64,000 bases of DNA from Silene noctiflora (GCA_009801015.1 VHZZ01000138.1:187866-251865), one strand, 5' to 3'; shown: positions 27,449-40,465, counted from the first letter of the stretch. Numbers and translations: made by a program. The notes: generated from the sequence alone by a model not told the origin.

Positions 27449-29629
27449 ATGGCGGAAAATCCCCAAATCAACGACCAAGAACAAGAAGCAATTCGACTAA
27501 AAAACCTAGCTGAATCAAACTACAACTCATCTAATCTCAAATTAGCCCTAAATTACGCCAATCAAGCTCACAATCTCTACCCAAATCTCCCTGGTCTCAC
27601 AGAAATGCTCACAGCTTTTAAAATCCTGCATTCTTCCATAAACCCTAGAAAAACCCCCAAAAATTTAGAGCACCCTTTTCCTTCTCCTGATTTATACGAC
27701 ATATTAGGAGTTACCCCATTTTCATCTTTGTCAATAATCAAAGCCCAGTACAAAAAACTCGCACTTTTACTTCACCCTGATAAGAACACCATTAAAAACG
27801 CTTCGAATGAAGCTTTTAAGCTTGTAAACGACGCGTTTCATGTGTTTTCTGATAAGGGTAAGCGTAGGGTGTATGACACTAGGCTTAGGTTAGCTCTTTT
27901 GGAGGAGAAAGAGGTGAGTGAGGATGAGGATGATGAGGGTTTGGTTGAGGAAGGAATGTTTTGGACGATTTGTTCGAAATGTCGGTTACGGCATCGGTTT
28001 GAGAGGAATTATGTTGGGCAGAGGTTGGTTTGTCCTAGTTGTGAGCATAATTTTGAGGCTACTGAGGTTGGGGATGATGATGATGAGGAGGAGGAGGGGG
28101 AGGATGGAGTCGAGGCTCGAAAGACGGTGGTTGAAGAGAATGTGGAGGATTGGGAGATGAGTAGTTTGAGTGAGCTTGTTGGCAAGAGAATTGGTAAGAA
28201 GAAGGGCAAATTGGGTTCGGGTTCGAAAAGGAAAATGGGTAGTGTAAATGTGGTTGAAACACCAATTGTTGAGGAAAGAAGGAGAAGTGATAGGGAAAAG
28301 TCGAAAAGGGATGATAGGAAGCTAGGAAAAAGTGGGACAAGGAAGGATTTGGAGGTTGAAAAGTCGCGAATTGATAATAGAAAGAGGAGTGAAGTAGTGG
28401 AGGAAGAGGTTGAGAATTCGGAAAATGATTTGAGGAAACTAGAAAGGAATGGGGGTGTGAGTGAATCGGAGAGTGTGAGTGGTGAAGATAGTGAAGAAGT
28501 GGAGGAGTTGACATTGGCTGAGATGCAAATGAATGATGTGAGGAAACTAAGGAGGGATGGGGGTGTGAGTGAATCGGGAAGCGTGAGCGGTGAAGATAGT
28601 GAAGAAGTGGAGGAATTGACATTGGCTGAGATGCAAATGAATGATGTGAGGAAACTAGGGAGGGATGAGGGTGTGAGTGAATCGGAGAGTGTGAGCGATG
28701 AAGATAGTGAGGAAGTGGAGGGATTGACATTGGCTGAGATGCAAATGAAGGCATCGAGGAAGACAAAAGGGAAGAAAGAGGATGGGAAGAGGAAAGTGAC
28801 ATTTAGGGAGGAGGTTGAGGACGAGGACGAGGAGGAAGTTGTGCTATTGAACAAGAAGAAGAGAATTAGTGTGGAAAGTGGGGATTTGGAGGTAATGACA
28901 GTGGAAGATTCGGACTTTTATGACTTTGATGAGGATAGAGTAGAGAGGAGTTTCAAGAAGGGTCAAGTGTGGGCTATATATGATGATGATGATGGGATGC
29001 CTAGGCATTATGGCTTGATCGATGAAGTGGTTTCAGTGAACCCATTTGTAGTGAAAATGAGTTGGTTAGATTTTCAGAATGACGGGAATGAGAGGTCGAT
29101 GATATGTTGGGAGAAAAAGGGATTCCATGTCTCTTGTGGTAAGTTTAAGGTGGCTAGGAAGGATGATGTCAAATTCTTGAATATCTTCTCGCATTTGGTT
29201 GCATGTGAAAGAGCAGCGAGAGAGTTGTACCGAATATATCCTAAAAAGGGTTCCATTTGGGCTCTTTACAATGAAAGAGCATTGGATATGGAAGAGGGGA
29301 ATTCTCCGAGTAGCACCAATAAGCGCGCTTATGACATTGTTTTGTTGTTAACAAGTTACAGTGAAGCATATGGGTTAAGCATGGCATACCTTAAGAAAGT
29401 TGATGGTTACAAGGCAGTATTTACGAGGCGAGAGATTGGGTACAATGCTATTAGATGCCTTGAAAAAAATGACATTAGGTTATTTTCACATCAAATCCCT
29501 GCTAGAAAGCTTTCAGGGGATGAAGCGTCTCAACTTTCGGGTGATTGTTGGGAGCTTGATCCTGCTTCGCTCCCACAAGATCTGCTTGCAGTACATGAGT
29601 TCTCCCAAGCCTTTTTGTGCTTGATGTAA
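27449..29629 (+). CDS. J-domain protein with DUF3444
   Basis: Single-exon gene, 726 aa. It has an N-terminal helical segment (RLKNLAESNYNSSNLKLALNYA), then a J domain at about residues 80-142 with the HPD motif near 108 (LLHPDKN), which stimulates Hsp70 ATPase. A zinc-ribbon-like segment follows, with CSKC and CPSC near 174-197. A long acidic/basic low-complexity region contains three tandem 36-residue repeats (residues 326-433). A C-terminal DUF3444 domain begins near 489 (FKKGQVWAIYDDDDGMPRHYG) and runs to the end. This is the plant DnaJ-DUF3444 class, whose members are often nuclear and whose functions are mostly unknown. The gene is 413 bp upstream of receptor-kinase copy D on the same strand. 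Confidence 0.93.
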   Translation: MAENPQINDQEQEAIRLKNLAESNYNSSNLKLALNYANQAHNLYPNLPGLTEMLTAFKILHSSINPRKTPKNLEHPFPSPDLYDILGVTPFSSLSIIKAQYKKLALLLHPDKNTIKNASNEAFKLVNDAFHVFSDKGKRRVYDTRLRLALLEEKEVSEDEDDEGLVEEGMFWTICSKCRLRHRFERNYVGQRLVCPSCEHNFEATEVGDDDDEEEEGEDGVEARKTVVEENVEDWEMSSLSELVGKRIGKKKGKLGSGSKRKMGSVNVVETPIVEERRRSDREKSKRDDRKLGKSGTRKDLEVEKSRIDNRKRSEVVEEEVENSENDLRKLERNGGVSESESVSGEDSEEVEELTLAEMQMNDVRKLRRDGGVSESGSVSGEDSEEVEELTLAEMQMNDVRKLGRDEGVSESESVSDEDSEEVEGLTLAEMQMKASRKTKGKKEDGKRKVTFREEVEDEDEEEVVLLNKKKRISVESGDLEVMTVEDSDFYDFDEDRVERSFKKGQVWAIYDDDDGMPRHYGLIDEVVSVNPFVVKMSWLDFQNDGNERSMICWEKKGFHVSCGKFKVARKDDVKFLNIFSHLVACERAARELYRIYPKKGSIWALYNERALDMEEGNSPSSTNKRAYDIVLLLTSYSEAYGLSMAYLKKVDGYKAVFTRREIGYNAIRCLEKNDIRLFSHQIPARKLSGDEASQLSGDCWELDPASLPQDLLAVHEFSQAFLCLM
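28424..28747 (+). repeat. Three in-frame 108-bp tandem repeats in the J-protein
   Basis: Units 28424-28531, 28532-28639 and 28640-28747. Each encodes ND(L/V)RKL followed by GVSES and SEEVEELTLAEMQM-like sequence. Units 2 and 3 are most alike, suggesting recent slippage or unequal exchange. Confidence 0.95.
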
Positions 29630-30041
29630 AAGTTCAATAGTCTTATTTTAGTGATTTCTGTGGGAGATATAAATAAGTTTAACCATCGGTTTAAACTTTT
29701 CTGTTGTGTTGGTTTTCTAACATGGTATCGGAGTCTTCAATAACGATGAGGTCCCAATTGAGCTTGAACCATTAATTTAAACCTTGAATTGAGATGGTCG
29801 TGTAACAGTCAAACAGCTACTGAAAACGATGTCGCAACAGTTTGACTGAAGTTGGACAAATCATGTGCTAAGCTTGTTTTGACGGGTCATTAGTGACCCA
29901 CTGAAAAACGATCATGTACTCCATTAAGCATTTTTTAACACAAAGTCAAATTGCAGGACATTATATTATTTAGTAGAAATATTCCTTGTTATGAATTGAA
30001 TTATGTTGATTTTCTGAATCTCTTGAGTTATGAATTAAGTC
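29630..30041. other. Spacer between J-protein and receptor-kinase copy D
   Basis: J-protein 3' flank and promoter of copy D. No feature is recognisable beyond AT-rich sequence. Confidence 0.4.
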
Positions 30042-32671
30042 ATGTTAATACCTTGTGTAGCTAACGCTGTCCCGGTTTTACTCATCGTTGCATTGATAGT
30101 ATTATCTATTCAAGGCGCGACTTCATCACATGGTCGTAGTTACATGAGCAACGTCTGCAATGAGAGTAACTCTTACATATCAGGCAGCACGTTTGAAGTC
30201 AATCTGAACAATACCCTTTACAGTCGACTCCTTCCCAAGGCTTCCTCGACTGGGTTCTGGAACATCAGTCAGGGGTCAGGTGCTGACCAAGTCTACGCCC
30301 TTTTCTACTGTAAGGGTGATATCGATCAACAGACTTGTCGGGATTGTGTAGAGACTGCAACCAGGAAAATAACTGCTGTCTGCAAATTCTCGAAAGAAGG
30401 GATTGTCTGGTTTGAAGAATGTACTTTAAGGTATGCCAATCGAACCATTTTCTCTGTTGATGAGGAAGATCCCTATTTTTTATACAACAATGTCACTGGC
30501 ATTGTGAATGAATATCGTCTTGATCAACATAAAGAAGTATTTGATACCACAATGGATGCCCTTGTACAAGAGGCCGCTTATGGTGAAGGAACCTTGCCGG
30601 GTTTTGCAACAAAAGAAGTCAATCTCTCCTCGACTGAGATAATCCGTGGCTTGGCTCAATGCACTTTTGATATCGTAGGTCCTGGATGTTATAGATGTCT
30701 GAAGGCCGCTCTCAGATTTAGGGATACATGGGCTAACACTATGGTGTTTCTTCCAAGCTGCCTCTTTAGGTATGACTTGCATGTAAGTGTGCCATTTCCG
30801 GCCCCTTTGCCGCCTAAGCATAACCAACGAGGTATTCCATAATTATCACTGAAGGATTTTGGTTATCACTGATTCCTTAATTTCATACGGAGTATCTTTA
30901 TTTTCTTACTATTTGTGTCAGTATTGTTATTTGCTACTGCGGCATTTGTGGTGTTTGCTGTGCTGGCTGTGATCGGAGGCTTTTGGTTACGGAGACGCAA
31001 TTCAAGAGGTAACCCTAAGTGACTGAGTCTATTAAAATGACGGAGCTAAATTAGATAACATACAAGATCTAAATTAGCAACTGCAACCAAATTTCATAGT
31101 TTTTCACGACAGTTTCAATGAAATCTAGCGGTCTGTAAGAAATTCAGACATTCCTCTCGTTAAAAAAAGAAAAGCAATAACGGAACCAGAATTTAATGGT
31201 TAGAGGAGCTAAAACATAGATAAAAAAATTCAAGAGGACAAGTTAGTGACGCAGTAGAGTAATTCAAAAAAAAAAAAAAAAAAAGAAACCGGAAATTTTA
31301 GTTAAAAAATCAAATACTCAGTATTTAATTTTTCAGGGGTAGCGGTAGCCCCTACTATCTCTCCTCGCTCCCCCAGTGAAAAAGAGGGAGACAGTGTGCA
31401 AGGACTGCCAAAATACAGCTTCTCCGAAGTGGATCAAATGACGGAAGGGTTTAAGAAACAGGTGGGTGAAGGCGGTTATGGAGTAGTTTACCATGGCCGT
31501 TTATTAGATGGCTCTAAAGAAGTTGCTGTCAAGGTGTTGAGTGAGGATGATGCTCCCATGCAATTTAGCAATGAGGTGTGTGACTCTTTGTTTCATTTTA
31601 CCGAAACTTACTTGCAGTTCATCTATATACTTTGTAGATTCTGTAGTCTGTGCTACAGCTAGGTGATGATCAAAAACCACGATGTTTTGGCGCAGATTAA
31701 TGTGTTTTTAAAGATTTCTCACAAGAACTTAGTTTCCCTACTCGGATACTGTAAAGATGGAACTAATTTGGCACTAATTTACGAGTTTATGGACAAAGGC
31801 GACTTAAGAACTCTTTTGTCAGGTGAGCCATTTGTCATGCATCTTTCTGAAGTTTAGTCATGTTATTTTCTCCTGCAAGACTAAGATGTCTGTCATGTTG
31901 AACAGAAAATGCAGCTTCTTTAAGTTGGACTGATAGACTGGAGATAGCTATTGACACGGCTGAGGGTCTGGCGTCTATCTATTTTCGATACAATTCTCTC
32001 TTGTTTATGGAAGAGACTTGAATGATAAATGATTAAACTTGTGGATAATCTGTATAAATTACATTGCAGGATTGCATTATTTGCACAGTCACTGTGAAGT
32101 GCCTATAATTCACAGAGATGTTAAGCCTGCTAATATCCTGCTGAATCAGCGTCTCCAGGCGAAGGTAGCAGATTTTGGGTTAACTAAAATCTTCCCTGAA
32201 AAAGATGTTACCACTTTGAAATCACGGGTCATCAGTACCCCAGGGTACACTGCTCCTGAGTAAGTTTCATAATTATGTCGGGAGTAATTCTACATTGTCA
32301 CTTGAAATGACAGATGTTAAATTTTGTACAGGTACTTAACAACTGGGCGGCTTAATGCTAAAGCGGATGTTTACAGCTTCGGGATTGTTTTGCTAGAGCT
32401 GATCACAGGAGTAACACCCCGGCTGGACTTTAATTTGGTTGAATGGTTTGAAAATGTATATAAAACAGGGAATATAGAAGAAATATTGGATCCGAGAATT
32501 AAAGAACAAAGAATGCAGATTCTTGATAACGGATGTGCGTGGAAGGCAATCGAAGTAGCTAAGACATGTGTAGAAAAGGATGAGAAAAAAAGGCCAAAGA
32601 TGTGGGAAGTCCTTGTGAATTTGAAGCAGTGCTTGGATATGGTCTATGTCAATTCAGATGATTTCAGCTAG
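30042..32671 (+). CDS. DUF26 receptor-like kinase with LRR-I/malectin-type kinase domain, copy D
   Basis: 610 aa. Exons 30042-30831, 30922-31008, 31337-31575, 31696-31822, 31906-31965, 32070-32259, 32332-32671, the same seven-exon structure and phases as copies A-C. It has a signal peptide (VLLIVALIVLSIQG), two DUF26 domains (FYCKGDIDQQTCRDC, QCTFDIVGPGCYRC) and a membrane span (LLFATAAFVVFAVLAVIGG). The kinase has [37 protein letters not shown] and APE, all intact. It lies on the opposite strand from A-C, about 9 kb from copy C. The C-terminal tail is shorter than in A-C (ends at LDMVYVNSDDFS). By its DFGL-type activation loop and its APE it is closer to A than to B/C. Confidence 0.88.
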
Positions 32672-33059
32672 TACTGTAATGGCGCCTCGGAAGCAAAATA
32701 ACTGTGTTATTATCAGTCTTTTATGATTTGTATTACTTGAACTCTGCAATGCTGATGCTGATACTGATTCTGAATTGCTAGAATGTCTTAATAAGTCAGT
32801 CTGAAATCACTTTCGTATTAGATGTAAACGAGTAATGGAGTACTACGTAGATTCGTTATATACTAATGATATAAAATAGTTCACTAACTGAAAAGGTAAC
32901 CGACTTTCACTATCAATTAGTAAATCATCACCAACATTGCGAAAATGGTTGAGGGATAAAATATTACTCAATGAAACATGCAACTGCCTTAGCCCTGATT
33001 GCATGAAGATTGACATAATCTCCCAAAAAAAAAAATTTAAAAAAAAAAAATTAAAAGAC
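32672..33059. other. Spacer downstream of receptor-kinase copy D
   Basis: 3' flank of copy D, unassigned AT-rich sequence with short A-runs. No gene was seen. Confidence 0.4.
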
Positions 33060-33131
33060 CGCCGTTGCCGGGGATCGAACCCGGGTCACCCGCGTGACAG
33101 GCGGGAATACTTACCACTATACTACAACGAC
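33060..33131 (-). tRNA. tRNA-Asp (anticodon GTC)
   Basis: 72 nt. On the minus strand the acceptor stem GTCGTTG pairs with CAACGGC. The A box region TAGTATAGTGGTAAGTAT and B box GGTTCGATCCC are intact. The anticodon loop is CTGTCAC within a five-base-pair stem. Discriminator base is G. No intron. Confidence 0.97.
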
Positions 33132-33237
33132 TTTCTTGTTAAGCAGTATTAATAAAACCTTTTTGTCTAATGACGCTAATTTACTGTGGTTTAGGCAGAT
33201 TATTTAATGGCACTGAATTATCACAAATTTTCATTGA

Positions 33238-33400
33238 AGACGGCACTATCCGTCACAAGCTGAAGACGGATAGTGTCCCTCTCACAATATGCAAGTTGCA
33301 TTATCCATGTGATGCTCCATTTCACCCCACTTGCTTTTCCACTTGCTTTATTGTGAGAGGCTAGTATCCGTCTTCAGCTTGTGACGGATAGTTTCCGTCA
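33238..33400. mobile_element. MITE with long terminal inverted repeats
   Basis: Left arm 33239-33286 and right arm 33353-33399 pair over nearly 48 bp; shared core ctatccgtcacaagctgaag. About 160 bp, 107 bp from the tRNA gene. The same arm motif (gacgga, cacaagcttgtgacg) appears in pieces at 8215-8385, 9509-9636 and 43785-43835. Confidence 0.8.
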
Positions 33401-34938
33401 CAAGCAAGACGCTTTGCTGAATTATAGGGTACCCTAATTAAAGTAGGACAATGTAATTAGTACACTTATGACTTATCATATCATTGGGGACTACAAACTC
33501 ATTACTAATTCACTTGAAAAATACTCAACTTCCCTTGATTTCTTCATCACTCCATTTATTTATTATTGATCTTTAATTCTTTTTACATAAATTCAGTTAT
33601 ACGTATTTATTTAAGTCGATTCATTAGTTACGTATCAAACGTATGAAAAGTTAAGTCATATCTTTGTATTTATACAAAATTCTGATTTCTGAATATAATC
33701 GTCACAAACAAGAATTTATGTTCAAATTATGAAAATATCAAGTTAAGCGAACCCAATTAAAATAGATGGCTATTGAAATTCACATTAAAGTCAAATTGAT
33801 TCAATTCGTCATGTACCTAAAAAACAAAATACTTTGCATCATCCAAATTTCAAATATCTCGGTCTAAGTTTGAATTCAATTATCCTGACCCGCTAAATAA
33901 TATGAATGCTTACCACCAAAATTATAGTGTGGAATAATTCAATCTTAAACCTAAAATAATCTCAATCCAAACGTCGGAAGTCCGGGTACTTCTATCATCT
34001 AGCGCGTCCGTATCAGACACTGACACTTCTATAACACCTACGCTCTATTTAGCAAGACCTTTCAGGTACTTGATTTGGTCAAAGTAGCTTATTTGACCAA
34101 AAATTCAGGTACCTTATTTGTCTGTAAGCGTTTGACAATACCAAATAAGTTACCTGAAATGAAATGCTGAGTAGAGTAGCATTTGAGATTTCAGATACCT
34201 GATTTCAGCTACCTAGAGTATTAAATAATTTTCATATCCTTTTACGTCATTTTTATCAAAACCAATTATATTTTCAGTTAGTTTCCCAAACATGTTTTTA
34301 TATTAGCTACCTATCAGTTCATAATTTTCATCTACCTAATCAGTTAACTTTTCAGTTGTCAGCTGTCTTTTCAGATTTCAGCTACCTTTTCAAATAATTT
34401 TATCAATCAGAGCCTTAAAAATATATGCCAAACACTTACCGTGTCCTACATTTCATGAAATATCGTATCATTCCATTTCATATCCATATCCGTATCCGTA
34501 TACGTATCCGTATTGTGTTACCTACTTTACCACCCACCTTTTCCTTTACTTGGAAAGGCATCCACATCATCATGTGATTCAATGTCTCATGATACAAAAG
34601 TGGTAAACTGTCAGGTGATCAAAAAGTGGGTAAATAAATAATAACTGAAAAATCCAATTTTCATTTTCCATTTTTTTTACCATAAAAAAAATCCAACAAA
34701 TTTCCCATAATTTTCCTGAAATTTCTTACCTTCCTCCATCTCCTCTCTCCTCACAATTCCCGTGCACAAAATTTCTCCCAATTTCATCAATATCCACATT
34801 TCTAGGGTTTCCAATTTTTCAAATTCCCCCAAATCAGCAAATCAATCACGCAACATTCTGTTATTTCCGCCATTGATGATTGTATTATTGAGGTGTTCGA
34901 TGAATGGGGGATGAAGACGACAAGGAATACAGAGAGAA
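33401..34938. other. Intergenic region upstream of the O-fucosyltransferase family gene
   Basis: No gene. A MITE-like segment lies near 34046-34415 (left gctctatttagcaagac, right caatcagagcc; repeated ttcaggtac and ttcagctacct words). A short array of tatccgta-type repeats is at 34480-34515. The last 150 bp, with CT-rich leader sequence, is likely the 5' UTR. Confidence 0.45.
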
Positions 34939-37900
34939 ATGGAGGTGAGAAGCGATAAGATTCCGGCGATTGAAAGAACTAGGTTAAAAGTTTGGTTTAT
35001 TAGGGTTTGTTCTAGTATATTGTTATGGACATGTATTGTTCATCTTGTTGCTGTTAGTGAGCTATGGCGTCCTCGATTTATTGCTGGGATTTCGTATCGG
35101 TTTTCGCATGTTTCTCCTACCATTCATTCTGCTATTGTAACTCCGTCGCCACCTCCGCCATCGCTGCCTCTTCCTCCGGCAAGTGAGTTGATGTTTATAA
35201 AGGTTTAATTTTTGTTGAATTATTTGTTGTGATTTGTGGTGCTTGATTGTTTTAAGGCTCGATCTTGAGCAGTGGCGGAATCAGGATTTGAAGTCGCGGA
35301 TTAATACATGTATGGACAGTGGACACCCTGAAAAATGACAAATTTGCGAATTTTTTAATTTATCTTATTGCAGTATATTTCTCGCCCTGTAACTGCAAAT
35401 CCTGGTTATGCAACTGTAAACGGGGTACTTCTCGTATTTTAGCTTGCACAAAGCAGTAAGGAACCCGAAATGAAAAGTAGAAAGATGATGGATAGAGAAA
35501 AGTATTGACAAGTCGAGAGCGCGGAGTTGTAATGCAATGGAGAAATTTAGAAAAAGGAATTGAAAACTTTTAGTAAGAAGTTCGGATTTTTGATAGCTTA
35601 TTGGGATAGTAGCTTGTGCTAGCCCATTTGATATGTGACTGATTTCGAGTGAGATTTTAAGATGGATTTGAATGATTATTGTGCTAGGGGTGAGTTTTGG
35701 AAAAATGTTAAAGAACCCTTATGGTTTCACACTGAGATTGTCTTAAATTGAGTTTTTGTTTGGTGATGGCATTGTTAGTTTATGGATTTGTTTGCTGTTC
35801 CATTGAAGTTTGGCTTAGTTATTGTGCCTGCATTTGAGCATTAGCGTTCAAGGAGTTTTTAATGGGCAATGCTATGCTTGGTATGCCTGGATTCTATATT
35901 TGGACAGCACTCTGCATGGATGTTTTTATTTTTGGATAGCGGAGGGAAAGAGTAATAGTTGTCATGGGGCTTAAGGACTTTGAGTGTAACTATAGATATA
36001 TGTATGCTTAATTAGATATGCCTTTTCACGTATGAAGTGGCATTTAATTTGTGCACGATGTGTGAGTATTTAAGGAGTAAGTGAAGTTAGATTACTTGAT
36101 GATATTCTTAGACAGTAAAGATTGTCCTTTTTAAATGGAGTGGATTATTTTTTAGTACCAGGGAGAGAGACGGAATATGAGGCTTAGTTTCCGTGGAATT
36201 TAATTTTTTTTTGTTCTCGGGTGCATCCAAGGTATACTCTATTGTGTTATATACTTCCGCACATATTTATTTGGCTGAAGTAATATAGTGTCTAGAGTGG
36301 TGTGTCTTCTCATTAGTGGTTTGCATCCTCATATATGACTCTTGAAACGCTTAATCATTTGGCAAATGATTTTGGTGCAGGAAACTACACAAGTAGGGGA
36401 TTTCTGAGAGTTACGTGCAATGGGGGCTTGAATCAGATGCGTGCTGCGGTTTGTCTCGTTTTAATCTGATTCATTTAGGCTTCTATCCTTATGCTATGTT
36501 TTCGTAACTTTATGTTCATTACAGATTTGTGACATGGTGACTGTAGCAAGATTCCTAAACCTCACCTTGATAGTCCCAGAGCTTGATAAGTCGTCCTTCT
36601 GGGCAGATACTAGGTACCTATACATTTTAGAAGGTTTAAAATTTGGTTTTTGTTTGTAGTTGGTTGTATTAGATGTCTAAGTGTCTAACCTCATAGGGAT
36701 CTGGTGCAGTGAGTTTGATGACATCTTTGATGTGAACCATTTTATTAATTCTTTGAGAGATGAAGTTCGAATCATCAAGAGACTGCCAAAGAGATTTAAT
36801 AGGAAGTATGGATCTCAACAGCTGGTTATGCAACCTATCAGCTGGTCCAGTGAGAAATACTATTTTCAACAGGTATCTGTACAAGCTTATTGCTTTGGCA
36901 TTGGTTGAATATTAGGAATTATAGGTTCCTTATGATTATTGTGCTTTAGCCTTTTTGAGCAATGTTAAACTTAGGTATCTTAGGTTTCTTTTTCATTGTC
37001 AGCGTAAGAGCTCTTGAACAGTTATATTTTAAATGTCGAAGACGTCCGTCATTCTCTTGTAATTAATTTCTCAAGGTGACTGTAACTCTGCAAGGCTTTT
37101 TTAGCATATTTTCTCCCACCTCCCTGTGAAATAAATCGCTGCTATCTTGTCATTGTCATTTGTGACTTTGTTTGTGGCTATGGGTGTGTCTTAGACGTCT
37201 GGGGAAGTTTCTTCACATGAAATTCCTAGGATATGATAGAAGCAAATGTGGGAAAATCTAAATGGGATAGTTTTTTGGCTAATGTGTTTGGTTTGAGTGA
37301 ATTAGTTGTAATTTATGGGGTCACATCATTCTGTAGACTATATTTGAGGCCAGGCAGTTCTTTTTGCTTTTCTCTGTGCGAAAGCAGTTGGTGCTTTCAA
37401 GAAGATCCTGATATCTTTGATTTGGATTTTGGAGTAATCAAAATTTCTTGTAATGATTTGACAAAGAGTGAAGGACCCCCGGCCTCTATTGTGTTCATCA
37501 TCTTAACAATATTAATTTGTCCAAATAATATGCACCACTGAAGGACCCCGATCTCTATTGCGTTCATGATCTTAACAATTTTTTTTTTATCCAAATAAGA
37601 TTTTATGGTACTCTCTCCGTGTACAAGAGATTCATTTGATCATTTCTGTATACTTTTTACTTGTTGAAAGCATTTACAGTTTGTTAGCCTCAAATATGCA
37701 CCAATGTTAGCCTTGTAGGTAGATTGAATCTGAGACAAAAGTCTACCTGATCTCAGGGGAGAAGATAAAATGGTTGCCCGGTTTCGCTTTTTTGAATGTT
37801 CATTGTAGTCTTTTCTGATTCTGTATTGTTCTGGCATGATGGGTATTATGCAGGTTCTACCTTTATTCGACAAGCATAAGGTCATACATTTTAATAAAAC

Positions 37901-40465
37901 AGATGCACGTCTGGCAAACAACGGACTTCCTCTTGACTTTCAGAGACTCAGGTGCCGCGTAAATTTTCAGGCCTTGAAATTCACTCCCGAGATTGAGGCT
38001 TTGGGACATAAATTGATTCATCTCCTTGAAGAGAAGGGTCCTTTCATCGGTTTACATCTTCGATATGAGATGGACATGTTGGCTTTCTCTGGTTGTAACC
38101 ATGGTTGCTCTGAAGAGGAAGCTGAAGAGCTCAAGCGGTTGAGGTTTGTACTTTACATATTAATATTGGTGCTTTTATCTTATGATTGAGGAACTCTAAA
38201 CGTGTGAAGTATTTTTGGTTTTAGTTTTTTGAAGAGCTATTTGTCGCCCATCATATCACTCACTTATTTCCGGAATGTCCCCTAGCCTTTCCTCTCCCTT
38301 TACACTATGATTATTTGAAACCTTCCCCACTGTTGAAGTTCCATGCACTAACCCACCACTCCCACAATAGAACCACCTCTGCACCTCTCTGCCTCCACTT
38401 TGATACAGTCTTCTCTCCTTGCTCCTCTTCCCAACTCACACAGGTGAAACTCCCAGCTGTAATCACATCTTCAATCCCAGTTCCTTTAGTGCTGCTGAAG
38501 CAGCTCCCGTTTATCAACCATACCTGTTAAACGATTCTCCTTCACTCTGATATGTTCTAACCCCTTTCGTGTTCCACCACTGAATATCTCTCCTTCCTCG
38601 CCCTTGAGCATTTTTGACACAGAAATTTTTAATAAATGCCCACTCGTCTCGCTAGATTTATGGCTAAAGTGATCATCGTGGTGGATGGCATTTATTGTAC
38701 ACGTCCATTGTGGTGTTAAGATGTGCCTCTTAAATATCCTTTAATTTTGGGTGATTATGTCCCAACAATGGGCAAATTGTGTTGCTTAAGCTAGGGAGAG
38801 GTGTTAGGGCAACATTTATCAAGGGCAAGATGCCGAGACTTCAGAATTAGCTCATATGGCATGTGATAACTGTGTCATACATCTATTTTATCAAGGGCAA
38901 GATGCCGAGACTTCAGAATGATCAAGGTTGCAGACTTGCAGTTAGGGCAGAAGAGGATGTATTCGACTTTCAGCCAGTTATAGTTCATGTTTTTGGTCAT
39001 GCAAATCCAATGTTGCTTTGTGGATTAGGTCTTAGCATTTGCATATGACATGTGATAACTGTGTCATACATCTATTTTATTATCGTTTGTTTGTTGTAGT
39101 TGGCTATGGTGGTGGTGGGTCCTGTGGATTTGTTGTGGGAAATTTTACTCATCCTCTTTAATATGTTTATACACTTCTAAAGTTATATGCATACCCTTCT
39201 TTACTTTAGATGATCTTACAACTCACTCATCTAGCATTGCTTCCTCTTCTGTATTCAGATATGCATATCCTTGGTGGAGAGATAAAGAGATTAATTCTGT
39301 GGAAAAGAGATCTCAAGGTTTATGTCCTCTTACACCCGAGGAAACAGCTTTAAGTTTGCAAGCACTGGGTTTCGATAACAGCACCCAGATTTATATTGCG
39401 TCTGGAGAAACATATGGCAATGAAAAAAGACTTGCAGCTCTACGAGCTGCATTCCCTAATACGGTGAGTGTTAAACTAAAGTTTAATGTTCATTCCTCCT
39501 ACACTTGAAGCCTGAAGTTTTTTGTTGCTCCTTCAGTTCCGTTCCGTTGAACTGGTACATGATTCATGATTGTATATTTTTTTGTGTTTCAATTGAAGCT
39601 AAAGACTTGGTATTCTTCTACGTAGGAATGTTATAACGACTAACTTAGTTTTTATGTTTTGGTAGTTAATTCATTTTATTATTCTCCATTATGAGTTAAC
39701 ATTTTGATTCGTAACTTCCACTAGACCTTGTGTTGAGTGAAAGAGAATATCACCATAGCTTTTGGTTTGTATTTTCTTGAAGTGAACGTTTCTTCTTGAC
39801 TTAAAGTTGGGTACATTATATTGAGAAGGATTGTTTGCTGAATGGGCTAGAGTCAATGGATACTTTAATGAAGCTAAAAGTATATTGCCTACTGTATTAT
39901 TTAGCTTGTGAGTTGAACAGGCTGTTCTTTGTGATTGCAGATTAAAAAGGATATGCTGCTTGGTCCTGATGATCTACGGCAGTTCCGTAATCATTCTTCT
40001 CAAATGGCTGCCTTAGACTTTATGGTTTCTGTCGCAAGTGATATTTTTGTTCCAACTTATGATGGAAATATGGCAAGACTAGTTGAAGGTCACCGCAGGT
40101 AAGCATTTGCAGTTTTTCATGGGTCTACATTATTTTGTTGGATTAAAAGCAGATTAAATTTGAGATTACATTGGATATTGCGACTTGACAGGTATCTTGG
40201 TTTCAAGAAAACCATTATATTGGATCGAAAGAGGCTGGTTGAATTGATCGATTTACATCAGAATGGGACAATATCGTGGGACAATTTTACATTTGCTGTG
40301 AAGGAGGTTCATCAAAACAGATCAGGGTTACCGATTCACAGGAAAGTTATCCCAGACAAGCCTAAGGAAGAAGATTATTTCTACGCTAATCCCGAGGAGT
40401 GCCTCTGTCAACATTCTAATTGCAGCTACATAGAAATGGGCAACAACACTAATGTTGTGCATTGA
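34939..40465 (+). CDS. O-fucosyltransferase family protein (GDP-fucose protein O-FucT-like)
   Basis: Golgi type II glycosyltransferase of the plant O-FucT family (PF10250; GT65/GT106-related), 496 aa. Eight exons: 34939-35182, 36381-36448, 36525-36613, 36710-36872, 37854-38143, 39259-39463, 39941-40098, 40192-40465. The N-terminal signal anchor ([16 protein letters not shown]) is followed by a proline-rich stem ([11 protein letters not shown]). The catalytic region has [38 protein letters not shown] and the C-terminal [20 protein letters not shown]. The acceptor sugar and substrate of this subgroup cannot be told from sequence. Some relatives make rhamnogalacturonan I backbone, others act in cell adhesion. 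Introns 1, 4 and 5 are about 1 kb each and carry small duplications. Confidence 0.92.
37480..37590. repeat. Imperfect tandem duplication in O-FucT intron 4
   Basis: gaaggaccccnnnncctctattg-like sequence followed by gttcatcatcttaacaat is repeated once, about 60-65 bp apart. Confidence 0.6.
38816..39082. repeat. Interleaved direct repeats in O-FucT intron 5
   Basis: atcaagggcaagatgccgag occurs twice (about 38818 and 38891). catgtgataactgtgtcata occurs at about 38859 and 39049. This suggests repeated local duplication. Confidence 0.65.

Noticed and set aside
28009-28854. Long Ser/Pro-rich minus-strand open frames
   Set aside because: They are antisense to the acidic repeat region of the J-protein; their composition mirrors GAG/GAA codons and they have no family character.
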